A stretch of 43,210 bases of DNA from Gammaproteobacteria bacterium. GTDB taxonomy: Bacteria > Pseudomonadota > Gammaproteobacteria > Chromatiales > Chromatiaceae. Position 1 is the first letter of the stretch, and every line of letters starts with the position of its first letter. The position numbers were made by a program, and so were the translations under genes. The stretch is taken from assembly GCA_024510845.1 (NCBI GenBank), contig JANEMA010000011.1, forward strand, positions 1-43,210. Direction: 5' to 3'. This document shows positions 19,298 to 32,085 of this stretch, piece after piece. Below the pieces are notes generated by a model. It searched no databases and was not told the origin of the DNA. It was given only the letters and a program-made list of their open reading frames with translations.

Positions 19298-21394
19298 CTA
19301 GTACCGGTTGATCACCTTCTCGGCAACGGTCTCGGGCACTGCCTGGTACCTGGCGAATTCCATACTGTAGTTCGCGCGACCCTGGGTCGCGCTGCGCAAC
19401 GCGGTAGCATAACCGAACATCTCGGCCAGCGGCACCTCGGCGCGAATGATATTTCCTACCGGCGCATCTTCTATGCCGGAAATCATGCCCCGACGCGCGC
19501 TCAGGTCGCCCATCACATCACCCATGTGCTCTTCTGGCGTGGTGACTTCGACCTTCATGATCGGCTCCAACAGCACCGGATCGGCATCGCGCACGCCGTT
19601 GCGCAGCGCCATCGAACCGGCAATTCGAAAAGCCTGCTCACTGGAATCCACTTCATGACAGGAGCCATCAAACAGGGTGACCTTGATTCCCACCAACGGA
19701 TAACCTGCGAGCACACCCCCTTCCATGGCGTCCTTAACACCCATCTCCACCGCCGGGATGTACTCCCTGGGAATCACACCACCAACGATGCTATTCACGA
19801 ATTCAAACCTTGTCTCGGCATCTTCACCCAGCGGTTCAAGCTTCAACCATGCATGACCGTATTGCCCACGCCCGCCCGACTGCCGGACGAATCGCCCCTC
19901 CGCCTCAACCGCCTTGCGGATAGTTTCGCGACAGGCCACTTGGGGCGCCCCTACGTTGGCCACAACACCGAACTCCCGCTGCAGGCGATCGACGATGATC
20001 TCCAGGTGCAGCTCTCCCATCCCGGAGATAATGATCTGCCCCGATTCCTCATCGGTACGCACCCGAAAGGACGGATCCTCCTGAGCCAGCTTACCCAAAG
20101 CGACGCCCATCTTTTCCTGGTCCGCCTTCGTCTTGGGCTCCACCGCAATTGAGATGACCGGCTCAGGGAACTCCATGCGCTCCAGCGTGATCACCTGTTT
20201 CGGCTCACACAGAGTATCCCCCGTAGCGACATCCTTGAGACCCACAGCCGCCGCGATGTCACCCGCGCATACCTCGTCGATCTCCTCACGGTGATTGGCG
20301 TGCATCTGCAACAGCCGACCGATCCGCCACTTCTTGCCCTTGACCGGGTTAAATACCATATCCCCGACTTTCACCACTCCCGAGTAGCACCGCAAGAAGG
20401 TCAGCGTACCCACATAGGGGTCGGTTGCAATCTTGAATGCCAGCGCCGCGAAGGACTCGTCATCCGACGGATACCGCCGACCCTCGCTTCCATCCGGCAA
20501 TTCACCCTTGATCGCCGGCACATCCTCCGGCGACGGCAACAACTCGATCACCTTGTCGAGCAACGCTTGAACACCCTTGTTCTTGAAAGCCGAACCGGCG
20601 CATATCGGCACCACATCCAAGCTCAAGGTACGCTTGCGCAGCCCATCAAGGATCTGCTCCTCGGACAGATCGCCTTCTTCCAGATAGGCGTCCATCAGCG
20701 CCTCATCAGCATCGGCGACGGACTCGAGCAAACGCTCACGCCATTCGTCACAAAAATCCTTCAGCTCGCCAGGAATCTCCTGGTAACCGAAATCGACACC
20801 CATGCTGTCTTCCGACCAGACGACCGCCTTCATCTTGATGAGGTCGATCACTCCGGAAAATTCTTCTTCCACGCCAACCGGAACCTGCACCGGTACCGGA
20901 TTGGCACCGAGTCGGTCGCGCAACTGCTCGACCACTCTAAAGAAATCGGCCCCGACTCGGTCCATCTTGTTGACGAACGCCAGCCGTGGCACCTCGTACT
21001 TGTTAGCCTGGCGCCACACCGCCTCGGACTGGGATTCGACCCCACCAACAGCACAGAGGACGAATACTGCCCCATCCAAAATCCGCAGCGATCGCTCCAC
21101 CTCAACGGTGAAATCGACATGACCCGGCGTGTCAATGATATTGATACGATGCTGCGGGTACTGTTTCGCCATACCGGACCAGAAGCAGGTCGTAGCCGCA
21201 GAGGTAATGGTGATCCCCCGCTCCTGCTCCTGCTCCATCCAGTCCATGGTCGCAGCACCATCATGCACCTCACCGATCTTGTGAGATACCCCAGCGTAGT
21301 ATAACACGCGCTCGGTGGTGGTCGTCTTACCGGCATCGATATGCGCCATGATTCCAATATTGCGATACCGATCGATGGGCGTGCTGCGTGCCAC
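19298..21394 (-). CDS. fusA: Elongation factor G
   Basis: EF-G is the translocase GTPase that moves tRNA and mRNA through the ribosome and, with RRF, recycles ribosomes. The 698-residue product (E. coli 704) has G1 AHIDAGKT at 17-24, the DTPGHVDF G3 and NKMD G4 boxes. Domain II, III and IV segments such as [20 protein letters not shown] follow. The classical switch sequence [10 protein letters not shown] is present. It lies between rpsG (59 bases) and tuf (75 bases), the usual str order. No second EF-G is visible in the window. Confidence 0.99.
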   Translation of the reverse strand: MARSTPIDRYRNIGIMAHIDAGKTTTTERVLYYAGVSHKIGEVHDGAATMDWMEQEQERGITITSAATTCFWSGMAKQYPQHRINIIDTPGHVDFTVEVERSLRILDGAVFVLCAVGGVESQSEAVWRQANKYEVPRLAFVNKMDRVGADFFRVVEQLRDRLGANPVPVQVPVGVEEEFSGVIDLIKMKAVVWSEDSMGVDFGYQEIPGELKDFCDEWRERLLESVADADEALMDAYLEEGDLSEEQILDGLRKRTLSLDVVPICAGSAFKNKGVQALLDKVIELLPSPEDVPAIKGELPDGSEGRRYPSDDESFAALAFKIATDPYVGTLTFLRCYSGVVKVGDMVFNPVKGKKWRIGRLLQMHANHREEIDEVCAGDIAAAVGLKDVATGDTLCEPKQVITLERMEFPEPVISIAVEPKTKADQEKMGVALGKLAQEDPSFRVRTDEESGQIIISGMGELHLEIIVDRLQREFGVVANVGAPQVACRETIRKAVEAEGRFVRQSGGRGQYGHAWLKLEPLGEDAETRFEFVNSIVGGVIPREYIPAVEMGVKDAMEGGVLAGYPLVGIKVTLFDGSCHEVDSSEQAFRIAGSMALRNGVRDADPVLLEPIMKVEVTTPEEHMGDVMGDLSARRGMISGIEDAPVGNIIRAEVPLAEMFGYATALRSATQGRANYSMEFARYQAVPETVAEKVINRY

Positions 21395-21453
21395 GATCTA
21401 CACCCTTATCATCTTGTCACGGCACACCCCAGTGACACCCGAAACTACCGAAA

Positions 21454-21939
<486 letters not shown>

Positions 21940-21987
21940 TTATTTCGGCATGTCGCCGGAGATACTTCGATGTTTCGATCAGTATGG

Positions 21988-22362
21988 TCAGGACTTGGCC
22001 CGCTTGGCTCCGTACTTGGAACGACCTTGGCGACGCTTCTCGACACCCGAGGTATCCAAAGCCCCGCGCACCACGTGATAACGCACACCAGGAAGGTCCT
22101 TGACCCGTCCACCGCGAATCAACACCACGCTGTGCTCCTGAAGGTTGTGACCTTCACCACCGATATAACTAGTCACCTCGTAACCATTGGTCAGGCGCAC
22201 GCGCGCAACCTTTCGCAGCGCCGAATTTGGCTTCTTCGGCGTCGTGGTATACACACGAGTGCAGACGCCACGCTTCTGCGGACACGCATCCAATGCTGGC
22301 ACATTACTCTTCTCGGACTTGCGCTTGCGCGGCTTGCGCACAAGTTGATTGATAGTTGCCAT
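21988..22362 (-). CDS. rpsL: 30S ribosomal protein S12
   Basis: S12 (uS12) monitors codon-anticodon pairing at the decoding site. The start is [20 protein letters not shown], four codons inside the longest frame. The product has 124 residues. The decoding loop [20 protein letters not shown] keeps the lysine changed in streptomycin-resistant strains. The second loop [20 protein letters not shown] is also unchanged, so a streptomycin-sensitive type is predicted. It is the first gene of the str block and has a near-consensus promoter 192 bases upstream. Confidence 0.98.
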   Translation of the reverse strand: MATINQLVRKPRKRKSEKSNVPALDACPQKRGVCTRVYTTTPKKPNSALRKVARVRLTNGYEVTSYIGGEGHNLQEHSVVLIRGGRVKDLPGVRYHVVRGALDTSGVEKRRQGRSKYGAKRAKS

Positions 22363-22554
22363 TTGGTTTTCCACCTATGGGCACCATCTCGGCGCCCGCC
22401 ACCACAATAAACTGGGTATAACCACCCCGCCGGCCGCCCGAATAGGCCCACACCGACCGGCTTGACTACCCGAACCAGAATCTCTTCGAACGACTGTCTG
22501 CTGCAGAAGAACGATCCGAATCTTTAAGGACGCACCCCTACTGGAAGACCGGAA

Positions 22555-22583
22555 ATTCTAGACATCTGCGCGCCCCCTGTCAA
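22555..22583 (-). promoter_or_regulatory. Strong sigma70 promoter of the str block
   Basis: On the minus strand a perfect -35 TTGACA (22583-22578) and a -10 TAGAAT (22560-22555) are exactly 17 bases apart. The expected start is near 22548, giving a leader of roughly 185 bases before rpsL. The -35 hexamer lies within the loop and stem of the hairpin that follows rpoC, so the two signals overlap. Confidence 0.8.
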
Positions 22584-22597
22584 CAGGGGCCGCACAG
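22566..22597 (-). promoter_or_regulatory. Long hairpin directly after rpoC, overlapping the str promoter
   Basis: Fourteen positions pair on each side of a four-base loop (TTGA on the minus strand), with one C:C-type mismatch and one G:U pair. The stem begins 10 bases after the rpoC stop. No T tract follows, so it may act as a processing site, a 3' end stabiliser or a weak terminator, and not as a classical intrinsic terminator. Its loop contains the start of the TTGACA hexamer. Confidence 0.6.
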
Positions 22598-22606
22598 TTT
22601 TTCCCG

Positions 22607-25600
22607 TCACTCGTCATCGGAGGTGTTCAGCGCATCCTTGATAGCCTGTTCGACCTCGTCCGCAGCCATCTCAAGCCGACCACCGACACGTTCGACAGCC
22701 CGGCGCTCCCTACGCTCCTTGTGGTACACCAAGCCGGTACCGGCAGGAATGAGCCGACCGACAATGACGTTTTCCTTCAGACCGTTGAGCGAGTCACGCA
22801 TGCCGCGCACCGCTGCCTCGGTGAGCACCCGGGTGGTCTCCTGGAAGGAGGCAGCCGAGATGAAGGACTCAGTCGCCAGCGAGGCCTTGGTGATACCAAG
22901 CAACAGCGGCTCCCATTTTGCCGGGTGGAGGTTATCGGCCTTTGCCTGCTCGTTGGCATCCAGAACCCGAGCCTTTTCGGCCTGTTCACCACGCAGCAGC
23001 TTGGTCTCGCCGGGGTCGATTACCTCGACCTTGCGCAGCATCTGCCGAATGATCACCTCAATGTGCTTGTCATTGATGCCCACACCCTGCAATCGGTAGA
23101 CGTCCTGAATCTCCTTGACCAGGTATTCTGCCAGATCAGTCACCCCCCGCAGGCGTAGAATGTCGTGCGGGTTGAGTTCACCATCGGCAATCACCTCACC
23201 CTTCTCAACATGTTCACCCTCGAACACGTTGACGTGCCGCCACTTCGGGATAAGCAATTCGTGGGTCTCGCCCTCACTATCAGTGACCACCAAGCGCTGC
23301 TTACCCTTGGTCTCCTTGCCGAAACTGACAGTACCGGTAGCTTCGGCGAGAATCGCCGCTTCCTTGGGCTTGCGCGCCTCGAACAGATCGGCCACCCGCG
23401 GCAGACCACCGGTGATGTCACGGGTCTTGGATGACTCCTGCGGAATCCGCGAGATGACATCACCGATCTGCACTTGGGCACCATCGACAACATTGACGAT
23501 GGCACCACCCGGCAGGAAATAGTGCGCAGGCAAATTGGTGCCTGCCAGATTAATGTCGCTACCCTTCTCATCGATCAGCTTGACCATCGGCCGCAGATCC
23601 TTCCCGACGCTCGGCCGCTGCTTGGGATCGATGACCACTACCGAGGACAAACCAGTCACCTCGTCGGTCTGCTTCTGCACGGTGACGCCATCGATAAAGT
23701 CGACGAAGCGCAGCATACCCGCCATCTCGGTGATGATGGGATGGGTATGTGGATCCCAGGTCGCCACGGTCTGCCCACCCTCGACCCTTTCGCCTTCGCG
23801 CACCTGCAGCTCGGCGCCATAAGGAAGCTTGTAACGCTCGCGCTCGCGGCCGATATCGTCGACGATAACGACTTCACCGGATCGTGAAACTGCCACCAGC
23901 TTGCCAGCTGCATTCTCGATGGTCTTGATGTTATGCAGCTTGATCGTGCCCACATTCTTGGGTTCGATGCTATTGACCGCTGCGGCCCGCGAGGCAGCCC
24001 CCCCGATATGGAAGGTTCGCATGGTGAGCTGGGTACCCGGCTCGCCAATCGATTGGGCCGCGACCACACCCACCGCCTCACCAATATTGACACGATTACC
24101 GCGCGCCAGATCACGTCCATAACACTTGAAACAGATTCCCTGACGGGTCTCGCAGGTGATCGCCGAACGCACCCAGACCTGGTCCACGCCGGCATGCTCA
24201 AGCACATCCACCAGCTTCTCGTCGAGCAGGACCCCAGCATCGACCAGCACCTCATCACTTCCCGGGCACAAAATATCCACCGCAGCCACCCGGCCCAAGA
24301 TGCGCTCGCGCAACGGCTCCACCACATCACCGCCCTCGATGATAGGCACCATACGCAGACCGTTGGTGGTACCGCAGTCGTCCTCGGTGATTACCAGATC
24401 CTGCGCCACATCGACCAGACGCCGGGTGAGATAACCCGAGTTGGCAGTCTTCAACGCAGTATCCGCAAGACCCTTGCGTGCCCCGTGAGTGGAAATGAAG
24501 TACTGAAGCACATTCAGACCCTCGCGGAAGTTAGCGGTGATGGGTGTCTCGATGATGGAACCATCGGGCTTGGCCATCAGGCCGCGCATGCCGGCAAGCT
24601 GACGAATCTGCGCCGCAGAGCCCCGCGCACCGGAATCGGCCATCATGAAGATGGAATTGAACGAGTCCTGCTCGACCTCGTCACCATTCTTGTCTACAAC
24701 TTTTTCCTTGCCCAACTTGCTCATCATGGCACGAGCGATCTGGTCGTTGGTGTGCGACCAGATATCCACCACCTTATTGTAACGTTCGCCGTTGGTCACC
24801 AGGCCCGAGGCGTACTGATCCTGGATCTCCTTCACCTCGGACTCTGCCTCGGCGAGGATCTCGGCCTTTTCGTCGGGAATGACCATATCGTCCAACCCGA
24901 TGGAAGCACCCGCCTTGGCCGCCTGGGCAAAGCCCAAGTACATGAGCTGGTCGGCGAACACCACGGTGGTCTTCAGGCCAAGCTGGCGATAGCAGGCATC
25001 GACCAGACATGAGATGGCCTTCTTCTTCATCGGCTGATTGACCAGATCGAAGGACAAACCACGTGGCACGATACCCCAGAGAATGGCACGGCCCACAGTG
25101 GTATCGCAAACCTTCGTAATCTCGGTCTCATTACCGCCTTCGTCGATCTGCACCTCGATCAGGCGCACCTTGGCACGCGCATGCAAATCGACCGCGCCGA
25201 TTTCGTAGGCACGCTTGGCCTCGTCCACACCGGCCAGAAGCATGCCCTCACCCTTGGCATTGATCCGCTCGCGGGTCATGTAATAGAGGCCCAGCACCAC
25301 ATCCTGGCTGGGCACGATGACCGGCTCGCCATTGGCCGGGGAGAGCACATTGTTCGAGGACATCATCAATGTACGCGCCTCGAGCTGTGCCTCGATCGAC
25401 AGCGGCACATGGACGGCCATCTGGTCGCCATCGAAGTCAGCGTTGAAGGCGGTACAGACCAGCGGATGCAACTGGATGGCTTTACCCTCGATCAGCACCG
25501 GTTCAAAGGCCTGGATACCCAGACGGTGCAGGGTGGGGGCACGATTGAGCAACACCGGGTGCTCGCGAATCACCTCTTCGAGGATATCCCACACCTCGGG

Positions 25601-26815
25601 CGCGCCACGGTCCACCAGCTTCTTGGCCGCCTTGATGGTGGTCGCCAGACCACGGAACTGAAGCTTGGAGAAAATGAAAGGCCTGAACAACTCCAGTGCC
25701 ATCTTCTTGGGCAGGCCACACTGGTGCAACTTGAGGGCAGGACCGACCACGATGACCGAACGGCCAGAGTAATCCACCCGCTTGCCCAGCAGGTTCTGAC
25801 GGAAACGCCCCTGCTTGCCTTTGATCATATCGGCCAGCGATTTGAGTGGACGCTTGTTGGTGCCAGTAATGGCACGACCGCGACGGCCGTTGTCAAGCAG
25901 CGCGTCCACCGCCTCCTGCAGCATACGCTTTTCATTGCGCACGATGATGTCGGGTGCAGCCAGACCAAGCAGACGCTTGAGCCGGTTGTTACGGTTGATT
26001 ACCCGGCGATACAAATCGTTGAGATCCGAGGTGGCAAAACGACCGCCATCGAGCGGTACCAGCGGGCGCAGCTCGGGTGGCAACACCGGCAGCTCCGTGA
26101 GAATCATCCACTCGGGACGATTACCCGACTGTTCGAGCGATTCGAGCAGCTTGAGACGCTTGGAGATCTTCTTGATCTTGGTCTCGGACTTGGTCTGCTC
26201 CATCTCCTCGTGCAGCCTGGCGATTTCGCGCGGAATGTCGAGGGTACGCAACAGCTCATAGACCGCCTCGGCGCCCATGCGCGCATCGAACTCGTCACCG
26301 TTCTCCTCTACCGCCTCCAGATACTGCTCATCAGTGAGCAGCTGGAAACGCTCGAGCACGGTCATGCCCGGATCGACCACCACATAGCTCTCGAAATAGA
26401 GCACACGCTCGATATCGCGCAGAGTCATATCCAGCAGCAGGCCAATGCGCGAAGGCAGCGATTTGAGGAACCAGATGTGTGCCACCGGACTGGCCAAGTC
26501 GATGTGCCCCATGCGCTCGCGACGTACCTTGGCCAGGGTGACTTCCACGCCGCATTTTTCACACACCACACCGCGGTGCTTGAGACGCTTGTATTTGCCG
26601 CACAGGCACTCGTAGTCACTCACCGGACCGAAGATCTTGGCACAGAACAGGCCTTCGCGCTCTGGCTTGAAGGTGCGGTAATTGATGGTCTCCGGCTTCT
26701 TGACCTCACCGTAGGACCAAGAGCGGATCATCTCAGGGGAGGCCAGGCCGATACGAATGGCATCGAACTCCTCGTTCTGACTCTGTTGCTTGAGAATCTT
26801 CAGCAGACCTTTCAT
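22607..26815 (-). CDS. rpoC: DNA-directed RNA polymerase subunit beta'
   Basis: RpoC carries the catalytic magnesium site and the clamp of RNA polymerase. The 1402-residue product (E. coli 1407) begins [20 protein letters not shown]. The N-terminal zinc site reads [19 protein letters not shown] near residue 70. The catalytic [10 protein letters not shown] lies at about 456-465, the second zinc site includes [11 protein letters not shown], and the trigger-loop region contains [20 protein letters not shown]. The ATG overlaps the rpoB stop by four bases, giving equimolar coupling. It ends the rif block and is followed by a hairpin and the str promoter. Confidence 0.99.
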   Translation of the reverse strand: MKGLLKILKQQSQNEEFDAIRIGLASPEMIRSWSYGEVKKPETINYRTFKPEREGLFCAKIFGPVSDYECLCGKYKRLKHRGVVCEKCGVEVTLAKVRRERMGHIDLASPVAHIWFLKSLPSRIGLLLDMTLRDIERVLYFESYVVVDPGMTVLERFQLLTDEQYLEAVEENGDEFDARMGAEAVYELLRTLDIPREIARLHEEMEQTKSETKIKKISKRLKLLESLEQSGNRPEWMILTELPVLPPELRPLVPLDGGRFATSDLNDLYRRVINRNNRLKRLLGLAAPDIIVRNEKRMLQEAVDALLDNGRRGRAITGTNKRPLKSLADMIKGKQGRFRQNLLGKRVDYSGRSVIVVGPALKLHQCGLPKKMALELFRPFIFSKLQFRGLATTIKAAKKLVDRGAPEVWDILEEVIREHPVLLNRAPTLHRLGIQAFEPVLIEGKAIQLHPLVCTAFNADFDGDQMAVHVPLSIEAQLEARTLMMSSNNVLSPANGEPVIVPSQDVVLGLYYMTRERINAKGEGMLLAGVDEAKRAYEIGAVDLHARAKVRLIEVQIDEGGNETEITKVCDTTVGRAILWGIVPRGLSFDLVNQPMKKKAISCLVDACYRQLGLKTTVVFADQLMYLGFAQAAKAGASIGLDDMVIPDEKAEILAEAESEVKEIQDQYASGLVTNGERYNKVVDIWSHTNDQIARAMMSKLGKEKVVDKNGDEVEQDSFNSIFMMADSGARGSAAQIRQLAGMRGLMAKPDGSIIETPITANFREGLNVLQYFISTHGARKGLADTALKTANSGYLTRRLVDVAQDLVITEDDCGTTNGLRMVPIIEGGDVVEPLRERILGRVAAVDILCPGSDEVLVDAGVLLDEKLVDVLEHAGVDQVWVRSAITCETRQGICFKCYGRDLARGNRVNIGEAVGVVAAQSIGEPGTQLTMRTFHIGGAASRAAAVNSIEPKNVGTIKLHNIKTIENAAGKLVAVSRSGEVVIVDDIGRERERYKLPYGAELQVREGERVEGGQTVATWDPHTHPIITEMAGMLRFVDFIDGVTVQKQTDEVTGLSSVVVIDPKQRPSVGKDLRPMVKLIDEKGSDINLAGTNLPAHYFLPGGAIVNVVDGAQVQIGDVISRIPQESSKTRDITGGLPRVADLFEARKPKEAAILAEATGTVSFGKETKGKQRLVVTDSEGETHELLIPKWRHVNVFEGEHVEKGEVIADGELNPHDILRLRGVTDLAEYLVKEIQDVYRLQGVGINDKHIEVIIRQMLRKVEVIDPGETKLLRGEQAEKARVLDANEQAKADNLHPAKWEPLLLGITKASLATESFISAASFQETTRVLTEAAVRGMRDSLNGLKENVIVGRLIPAGTGLVYHKERRERRAVERVGGRLEMAADEVEQAIKDALNTSDDE

Positions 26816-29800
26816 GAATCCTGCTCCAGTTCGATATTGATACCCAAGGACCTGACCTCCTTGACCAGCACATTGAAGGATTCGGGCATGCCCGGCTCCA
26901 TGCGGTGGTCACCGTCCACGATGTTCTTGTACATGCGGGTACGTCCATTCACGTCGTCGGACTTGACCGTCAGCATCTCCTGCAAGGTGTAAGCAGCACC
27001 ATAAGCCTCGAGCGCCCACACTTCCATCTCGCCGAAACGCTGCCCACCGAACTGCGCCTTACCGCCCAGCGGTTGCTGGGTGACCAGACTGTAGGGACCG
27101 GTGGAACGCGCGTGCATCTTGTCGTCAACCAAGTGGTTGAGCTTGATCATGTACATGTAACCGACGGTGACCGGACGCTCGAAAGGCTCTCCGATGCGGC
27201 CATCATAGAGCTGCACCTGACCACTGGCAGGCAGACCGGCCAGTTTCAGCATGTTGCGGATCTCGTCCTCGTGAGCCCCGTCGAACACCGGCGTCGCCAT
27301 GGGTACACCACCACGCAGGTTCTCGGCCATGGCGATCAACTCATCGTCATCGAGGCTATCAAGGTCCTCTTTCTTACCGCTGGTGTTGTAGATCTTATCG
27401 AGGAAGTCGCGCAACTCTGCAACTTTGGCCTGACGGTCGAGCATCTCGCCGATGCGCTCACCCAGCCCCTTGGCCGCAAACCCCAGATGGGTCTCAAGGA
27501 CCTGACCGATGTTCATCCGTGAAGGCACACCCAAGGGATTTAGCACGATATCCACCGGGCGACCGTCTCCGTCGAAAGGCATGTCCTCGACGGGGACGAT
27601 GCGCGAGATCACACCCTTGTTACCGTGACGCCCGGCCATCTTGTCCCCGGGCTGAATGCGGCGCTTGACCGCCACGTAGACCTTGACCATCTTGAGCACA
27701 CCGGGCGCCAGATCGTCGCCGGCAGTAAGCTTGCGCTTCTTCTCCTCGTAACGATTGCGGAACTCCTCCCGCATGCTCTCGACCTGCTTGGTGATGGCAT
27801 TGAGCTGGGCCGCAGCCTCCTCGTTGCGCAGACGAATCTGCAACCACTGATCACGCACCAGGCCGGCCAAGTAAGCCTTGGTGATCTTGGCCCCCGCCTT
27901 GAGCCTCTTGGGGCCACCCTCGGCAACTTTGCCCAGCAGCATCTTCTCGACCCGCGCGAAGGTATCCTCTTCCATGATACGCAGTTGATCGTCCAGGTCT
28001 TTGCGTACACGCTTGAGTTCTTCATCCTCGATCTGTAGGGCGCGCGCGTCCTTCTCCACGCCGTCACGGGTGAACACTCGAACGTCGATCACTGTGCCGG
28101 CCGTGCTGGAGGACACCCGGGTGGAACTATCACGCACATCGGAGGCCTTCTCACCAAAGATAGCGCGCAACAGCTTTTCTTCCGGGGTGAGCTGGGTCTC
28201 ACCCTTGGGTGTAACCTTGCCGACCAAGATGTCGCCTTCCTTGACCTCAGCACCTACATACACGATACCCGACTCATCGAGCTTGGCCAGTGCAGCCTCA
28301 CCCACGTTGGGGATGTCGGAGGTGATCTCCTCCGGTCCCCGCTTGGTATCACGGGCCATACAAGTGATCTCTTCAATGTGGATGGTGGTGAAGCGATCCT
28401 CTTTCACCACTTGCTCGGAGATCAGAATGGAGTCCTCGAAGTTGTAGCCGTTCCAAGGCATGAAGGCGACGCGCAGGTTCTGGCCAAGAGCCAGTTCACC
28501 CATGTCGGTGGACTGACCGTCAGCCATTACATCGTCACGCTCGACCTTGTCGTCCACCATGACCAGCGGACGCTGGTTGATGCAAGTGTTTTGGTTGGAA
28601 CGTGTGTACTTGGTGAGATTGTAGATGTCCACACCCGACTCGCCCGGCACGGTCTCATCGTCGTTGACCCGCACCACGATACGCGCAGCATCCACCGACT
28701 CGATGACACCACCACGGCGCGCCACCACGGTCACGCCGGAATCCACCGCCACGGTACGCTCCATGCCGGTTCCGACATGGGGCTTCTCGGCACGCAGGGT
28801 AGGCACGGCTTGACGCTGCATGTTGGCACCCATCAATGCACGGTTGGCGTCATCATGCTCCAGAAAGGGGATGATCGAGGCCGCCACCGACACGATCTGC
28901 TTCGGCGACACGTCCATGTAGTTGATGTCTTCAGGCCGCGCCAGAGTGAACTCGTTCTGGTGTCGGCAGGACACCAACTCGTCGGTGAGCTTGCCGTTTT
29001 CGTCCAGATTGGCGTTAGCCTGGGCGATCACATACCGCCCCTCCTCAATGGCCGACAGGTAGTCCATCTGATCGGTCACCTGCCCATTCTCGACCTTGCG
29101 ATAGGGCGTCTCCAGGAAACCATAGCGATTGGTGCGCGCATACACGGCCAAGGAGTTGATCAGGCCAATGTTCGGACCTTCCGGCGTCTCGATGGGGCAC
29201 ACCCGGCCATAATGTGTGGGGTGCACGTCTCGCACCTCGAAGCCAGCACGCTCACGTGCCAAGCCACCCGGGCCCAACGCCGAGACGCGACGCTTGTGCG
29301 TCACCTCAGAGAGCGGATTGCTCTGATCCATGAACTGCGAGAGCTGACTGGAACCGAAGAACTCCTTGATCGCTGCCGAGACCGGCTTGGCGTTGATCAT
29401 CTCCTGCGGCATCAGGCCTTCGGACTCGGCCAGGCTCAAGCGCTCCTTGACTGCGCGCTCTACACGCACCAGACCAATACGGAACTGGTTTTCTGCCATC
29501 TCGCCGACACAACGCACGCGGCGGTTACCCAAGTGATCGATATCGTCCACAGTACCGTTGCCGTTACGAATATCCACCAGAGTCTTGAGCACATCGAGAA
29601 TGTCGGACATATCGCCGCACTGCTCGACCAACGCCTTCGCATCCTCGTCATCACGCGAACCGAAATACTTGGCGTCGTACAGCACCCCTGAGCCTTCCGG
29701 ATTCTCGCGACCCAAGCGACGATTGAACTTCATGCGACCGACCGCAGAGAGATCGTAGCGATCGGAGGTGAAAAACAGATTATGGAACAAGTTCTGCGCA

Positions 29801-30957
29801 GCCTCCCTGGTCGGTGGCTCGCCCGGACGCATCATGCGATAGATCTCAACCATGGCCTCCAGCATATTGCTGGTGGGATCGATACGCAGGGTTTCCGAAA
29901 TGAAGGGGCCATGATCCAGATCGTTGGTAAAGAGTGTGTTGATCTCCTTGACACTCTTTTCGATCAGGGTCTCGATCAACTCCTCGGTGATCTCGTCGTT
30001 GGCCGCGGCGATCAGCTCGCCGGTTTCGGTGTCGATCACGTTGTGCGCCAGAGTCTTGCCCACCAGATACTCGCGCGGCACCTCGAGTTTCTTGATGCCG
30101 ACCTTCTCGAGCTGCTTGATATGGCGTGCGGTGATGCGCTTACCGGTTTCGACCACGACATCCTTATTGGCCTTGATGTCGAAGGTGGCCAGATCACCAC
30201 GCAGACGGGCGGGCACCAGATCAAGCTGGATCTTCCTGGCACCCAGAGTGAAGTGATCGGTCTCGAAGAAGATATCGAGGATCTCCTCAGTATCATAACC
30301 GAGTGCGCGCAACAGAATGGTTGCCGGCAGCTTGCGGCGGCGGTCGATACGGACATACGCCAAGTCCTTCGGATCGAATTCGAAATCGAGCCAGGATCCA
30401 CGGTAGGGGATCACCCGCGCCGAGAACAGCAACTTGCCCGACGAATGTGTCTTGCCCTTATCGTGATCGAAGAAGACACCCGGCGAGCGATGCAACTGGG
30501 AGACGATGACACGCTCAGTACCATTGATGATGAAGGTGCCATTCTCTGTCATGAGCGGCAATTCGCCCATGTAGATCTCCTGCTCCTTGATGTCCTTGAC
30601 CTGCCGAGCACCGGCTGGGGCATCCTTGTCGTAGATCACCAAGCGTACAAGCACACGCAGGGGTGCTGCATAGGTAGCACCACGCAGTTGGCACTCGCGC
30701 ACGTCGAACACCGGCTCACCCAAGCGGTAGTGCACATATTCGAGCGCGGCATTACCGGAATAACTCACGATCGGGAAGACAGATTTGAAGGCCGCATGCA
30801 ACCCCTGGGCAACGCGCTCACCGGGCATTACATCAGCCTGCAAGAAGTGACGGTAAGAGTCGATCTGGGTTGCCAGCAGGAACGGCACCTCCAGGATGCT
30901 CGGTCGCTTGCCGAAGTCTTTGCGGATACGCTTCTTCTCAGTGAACGAATAGGCCAT
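26812..30957 (-). CDS. rpoB: DNA-directed RNA polymerase subunit beta
   Basis: RpoB forms the second half of the polymerase active-site cleft and the rifampicin pocket. The 1381-residue product is somewhat longer than E. coli RpoB (1342). It begins [19 protein letters not shown]. The rifampicin region reads [20 protein letters not shown] followed by [11 protein letters not shown] near residues 532-560. The residues most often altered in resistant strains (Gln, Asp, His and Ser) are all present, so sensitivity is predicted. The C-terminus holds the conserved [20 protein letters not shown]. It follows rplL after 175 bases that include a putative attenuator. Confidence 0.99.
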   Translation of the reverse strand: MAYSFTEKKRIRKDFGKRPSILEVPFLLATQIDSYRHFLQADVMPGERVAQGLHAAFKSVFPIVSYSGNAALEYVHYRLGEPVFDVRECQLRGATYAAPLRVLVRLVIYDKDAPAGARQVKDIKEQEIYMGELPLMTENGTFIINGTERVIVSQLHRSPGVFFDHDKGKTHSSGKLLFSARVIPYRGSWLDFEFDPKDLAYVRIDRRRKLPATILLRALGYDTEEILDIFFETDHFTLGARKIQLDLVPARLRGDLATFDIKANKDVVVETGKRITARHIKQLEKVGIKKLEVPREYLVGKTLAHNVIDTETGELIAAANDEITEELIETLIEKSVKEINTLFTNDLDHGPFISETLRIDPTSNMLEAMVEIYRMMRPGEPPTREAAQNLFHNLFFTSDRYDLSAVGRMKFNRRLGRENPEGSGVLYDAKYFGSRDDEDAKALVEQCGDMSDILDVLKTLVDIRNGNGTVDDIDHLGNRRVRCVGEMAENQFRIGLVRVERAVKERLSLAESEGLMPQEMINAKPVSAAIKEFFGSSQLSQFMDQSNPLSEVTHKRRVSALGPGGLARERAGFEVRDVHPTHYGRVCPIETPEGPNIGLINSLAVYARTNRYGFLETPYRKVENGQVTDQMDYLSAIEEGRYVIAQANANLDENGKLTDELVSCRHQNEFTLARPEDINYMDVSPKQIVSVAASIIPFLEHDDANRALMGANMQRQAVPTLRAEKPHVGTGMERTVAVDSGVTVVARRGGVIESVDAARIVVRVNDDETVPGESGVDIYNLTKYTRSNQNTCINQRPLVMVDDKVERDDVMADGQSTDMGELALGQNLRVAFMPWNGYNFEDSILISEQVVKEDRFTTIHIEEITCMARDTKRGPEEITSDIPNVGEAALAKLDESGIVYVGAEVKEGDILVGKVTPKGETQLTPEEKLLRAIFGEKASDVRDSSTRVSSSTAGTVIDVRVFTRDGVEKDARALQIEDEELKRVRKDLDDQLRIMEEDTFARVEKMLLGKVAEGGPKRLKAGAKITKAYLAGLVRDQWLQIRLRNEEAAAQLNAITKQVESMREEFRNRYEEKKRKLTAGDDLAPGVLKMVKVYVAVKRRIQPGDKMAGRHGNKGVISRIVPVEDMPFDGDGRPVDIVLNPLGVPSRMNIGQVLETHLGFAAKGLGERIGEMLDRQAKVAELRDFLDKIYNTSGKKEDLDSLDDDELIAMAENLRGGVPMATPVFDGAHEDEIRNMLKLAGLPASGQVQLYDGRIGEPFERPVTVGYMYMIKLNHLVDDKMHARSTGPYSLVTQQPLGGKAQFGGQRFGEMEVWALEAYGAAYTLQEMLTVKSDDVNGRTRMYKNIVDGDHRMEPGMPESFNVLVKEVRSLGINIELEQDS

Positions 30958-31068
30958 GCTTGCCTTCCCTCATCTCTAAACGCTGTAACGTGCCCGGCTC
31001 TCGCTGCAACACACGGTTCGGGGACGAAGAGCGAGAGCTTGCGCGCCCGCTCGAAACAACGAACAAGC

Positions 31069-31096
31069 AAGAAAAGGCCGGCGGCCCGGGGCCACC
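31069..31096 (-). terminator. Putative attenuator in the rplL-rpoB gap
   Basis: The minus strand reads GGTGGC, a CCCGG loop, GCCGCC and then a GGCC step running into TTTTCTT. It forms a short GC stem followed by a T-rich tract about 40 bases after the rplL stop. E. coli has a partial terminator at this place that lowers rpoBC relative to rplJL. A similar role is inferred here from position. Confidence 0.5.
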
Positions 31097-31132
31097 AGCC
31101 TGATCCCGCTTGACGTCTGCTACGACCAAGTC

Positions 31133-31507
31133 TTACTTGACTTCGACGGTAGCACCCGCCTCTTCCAAGGTCTTTTTGACATCTTCGGCCTCTTCCTTGG
31201 AAACACCTTCCTTCAGCGTGGACGGTGCACCCTCCACCGTTCCCTTGGCCTCCTTCAGACCCAATCCGGTAAGGGCACGAACGGCCTTGATGACGGCAAC
31301 CTTGTTGTCGCCGAAGCCCGTCAGCACCACGTCGAATTCGGTCTTCTCAACGACGGCTTCACCGTCCTCGCCGCCGGCGCCCGAAGCTGCCACGGCAACA
31401 GCAGCCGCAGCGGTCACACCGAACTTCTCTTCCATTGCCTCGATCAACTCGACCACTTCCATCACAGACATGTTGGCAATGGCTTCCAGGATTTCGTCTT
31501 TGGACAT
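31133..31507 (-). CDS. rplL: 50S ribosomal protein L7/L12
   Basis: L7/L12 (bL12) forms the flexible stalk that recruits translational GTPases and is present in several copies per ribosome. The 124-residue product (E. coli 121) starts [20 protein letters not shown]. It has an Ala-rich hinge ([20 protein letters not shown]) and the C-terminal factor-binding domain with [20 protein letters not shown]. It follows rplJ by 50 bases. An rplL-rpoB attenuator downstream would keep stalk synthesis above that of polymerase. Confidence 0.98.
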   Translation of the reverse strand: MSKDEILEAIANMSVMEVVELIEAMEEKFGVTAAAAVAVAASGAGGEDGEAVVEKTEFDVVLTGFGDNKVAVIKAVRALTGLGLKEAKGTVEGAPSTLKEGVSKEEAEDVKKTLEEAGATVEVK

Positions 31508-31557
31508 CTTACTCTCCAGTTACTTTACTCGAATAGGATTGGCGAATGCGCACCGGT

Positions 31558-32085
31558 TCAGGCGGCATCCTTGGCGTCGCGAATTGCTGCAACGGTGCGA
31601 ACCAGCTTGCCCGGCACCTCGTTCAGGGTCTGCGCCAGCTTGGTGATCGGTGCCTTCATCACCGACATCAGCAGGGAAATCGCCTGATCGTAGGTCGGCA
31701 TCTTCGCCAGCACGTCAATCTGCGAGGCTTCCAGACGCTGGCCGCCGATGGCCAGCATGGTCACCTTCAGGTTCTCATGCTCCTTGGCAAAATCCTTGAT
31801 CACACGTCCGGCGGCACCAGGATCTTCCTGGGAGAATGCCAGCACCAACGGGCCGGCCAGCCCATCGGACAAACATTCGAATTCAGTACCTTCCAGCGCA
31901 CGGCGAGCCAGCGTATTCTTGATCACCCGAAGGTAGACACCGTTGTTGCGCGCATCCTTGCGCAATTGGGTCATCTCTTCGACTGTCAGACCACGATACT
32001 CGGCCGCCACAGCGGAAAAGGCACTGCCCGCCACCTCAGCAACTTCGGCGACGATGACTTTCTTCTGCTCGAGATTGAGTGCCAA
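31558..32085 (-). CDS. rplJ: 50S ribosomal protein L10
   Basis: L10 (uL10) anchors L7/L12 dimers to 23S rRNA and represses rplJL translation. The frame is open further upstream, but homology begins at a TTG codon (32085) giving MALNLEQKKVIVAEVAEVAG, aligned with E. coli MALNLQDKQAIVAEV. A purine-rich ribosome binding site GGGAGGTGA lies about seven bases before it, which decides this start. The 175-residue product has EYRGLTVEEMTQLRKDARN and ends KLVRTVAAIRDAKDAA; the middle matches the L11-stalk binding domain. A roughly 270-base leader precedes it. Confidence 0.95.
   Translation of the reverse strand: MALNLEQKKVIVAEVAEVAGSAFSAVAAEYRGLTVEEMTQLRKDARNNGVYLRVIKNTLARRALEGTEFECLSDGLAGPLVLAFSQEDPGAAGRVIKDFAKEHENLKVTMLAIGGQRLEASQIDVLAKMPTYDQAISLLMSVMKAPITKLAQTLNEVPGKLVRTVAAIRDAKDAA

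Noticed and set aside
25181-26992. Plus-strand open frame of 603 codons antisense to rpoC and rpoB
   Set aside because: Its low-complexity His/Gln/Arg/Leu-rich translation is typical of an antisense shadow of a strongly expressed gene. It has no ribosome binding site or family match.
28378-31113. Two long plus-strand frames (437 and 443 codons) antisense to rpoB
   Set aside because: These are shadow frames across conserved rpoB with no domain signature.
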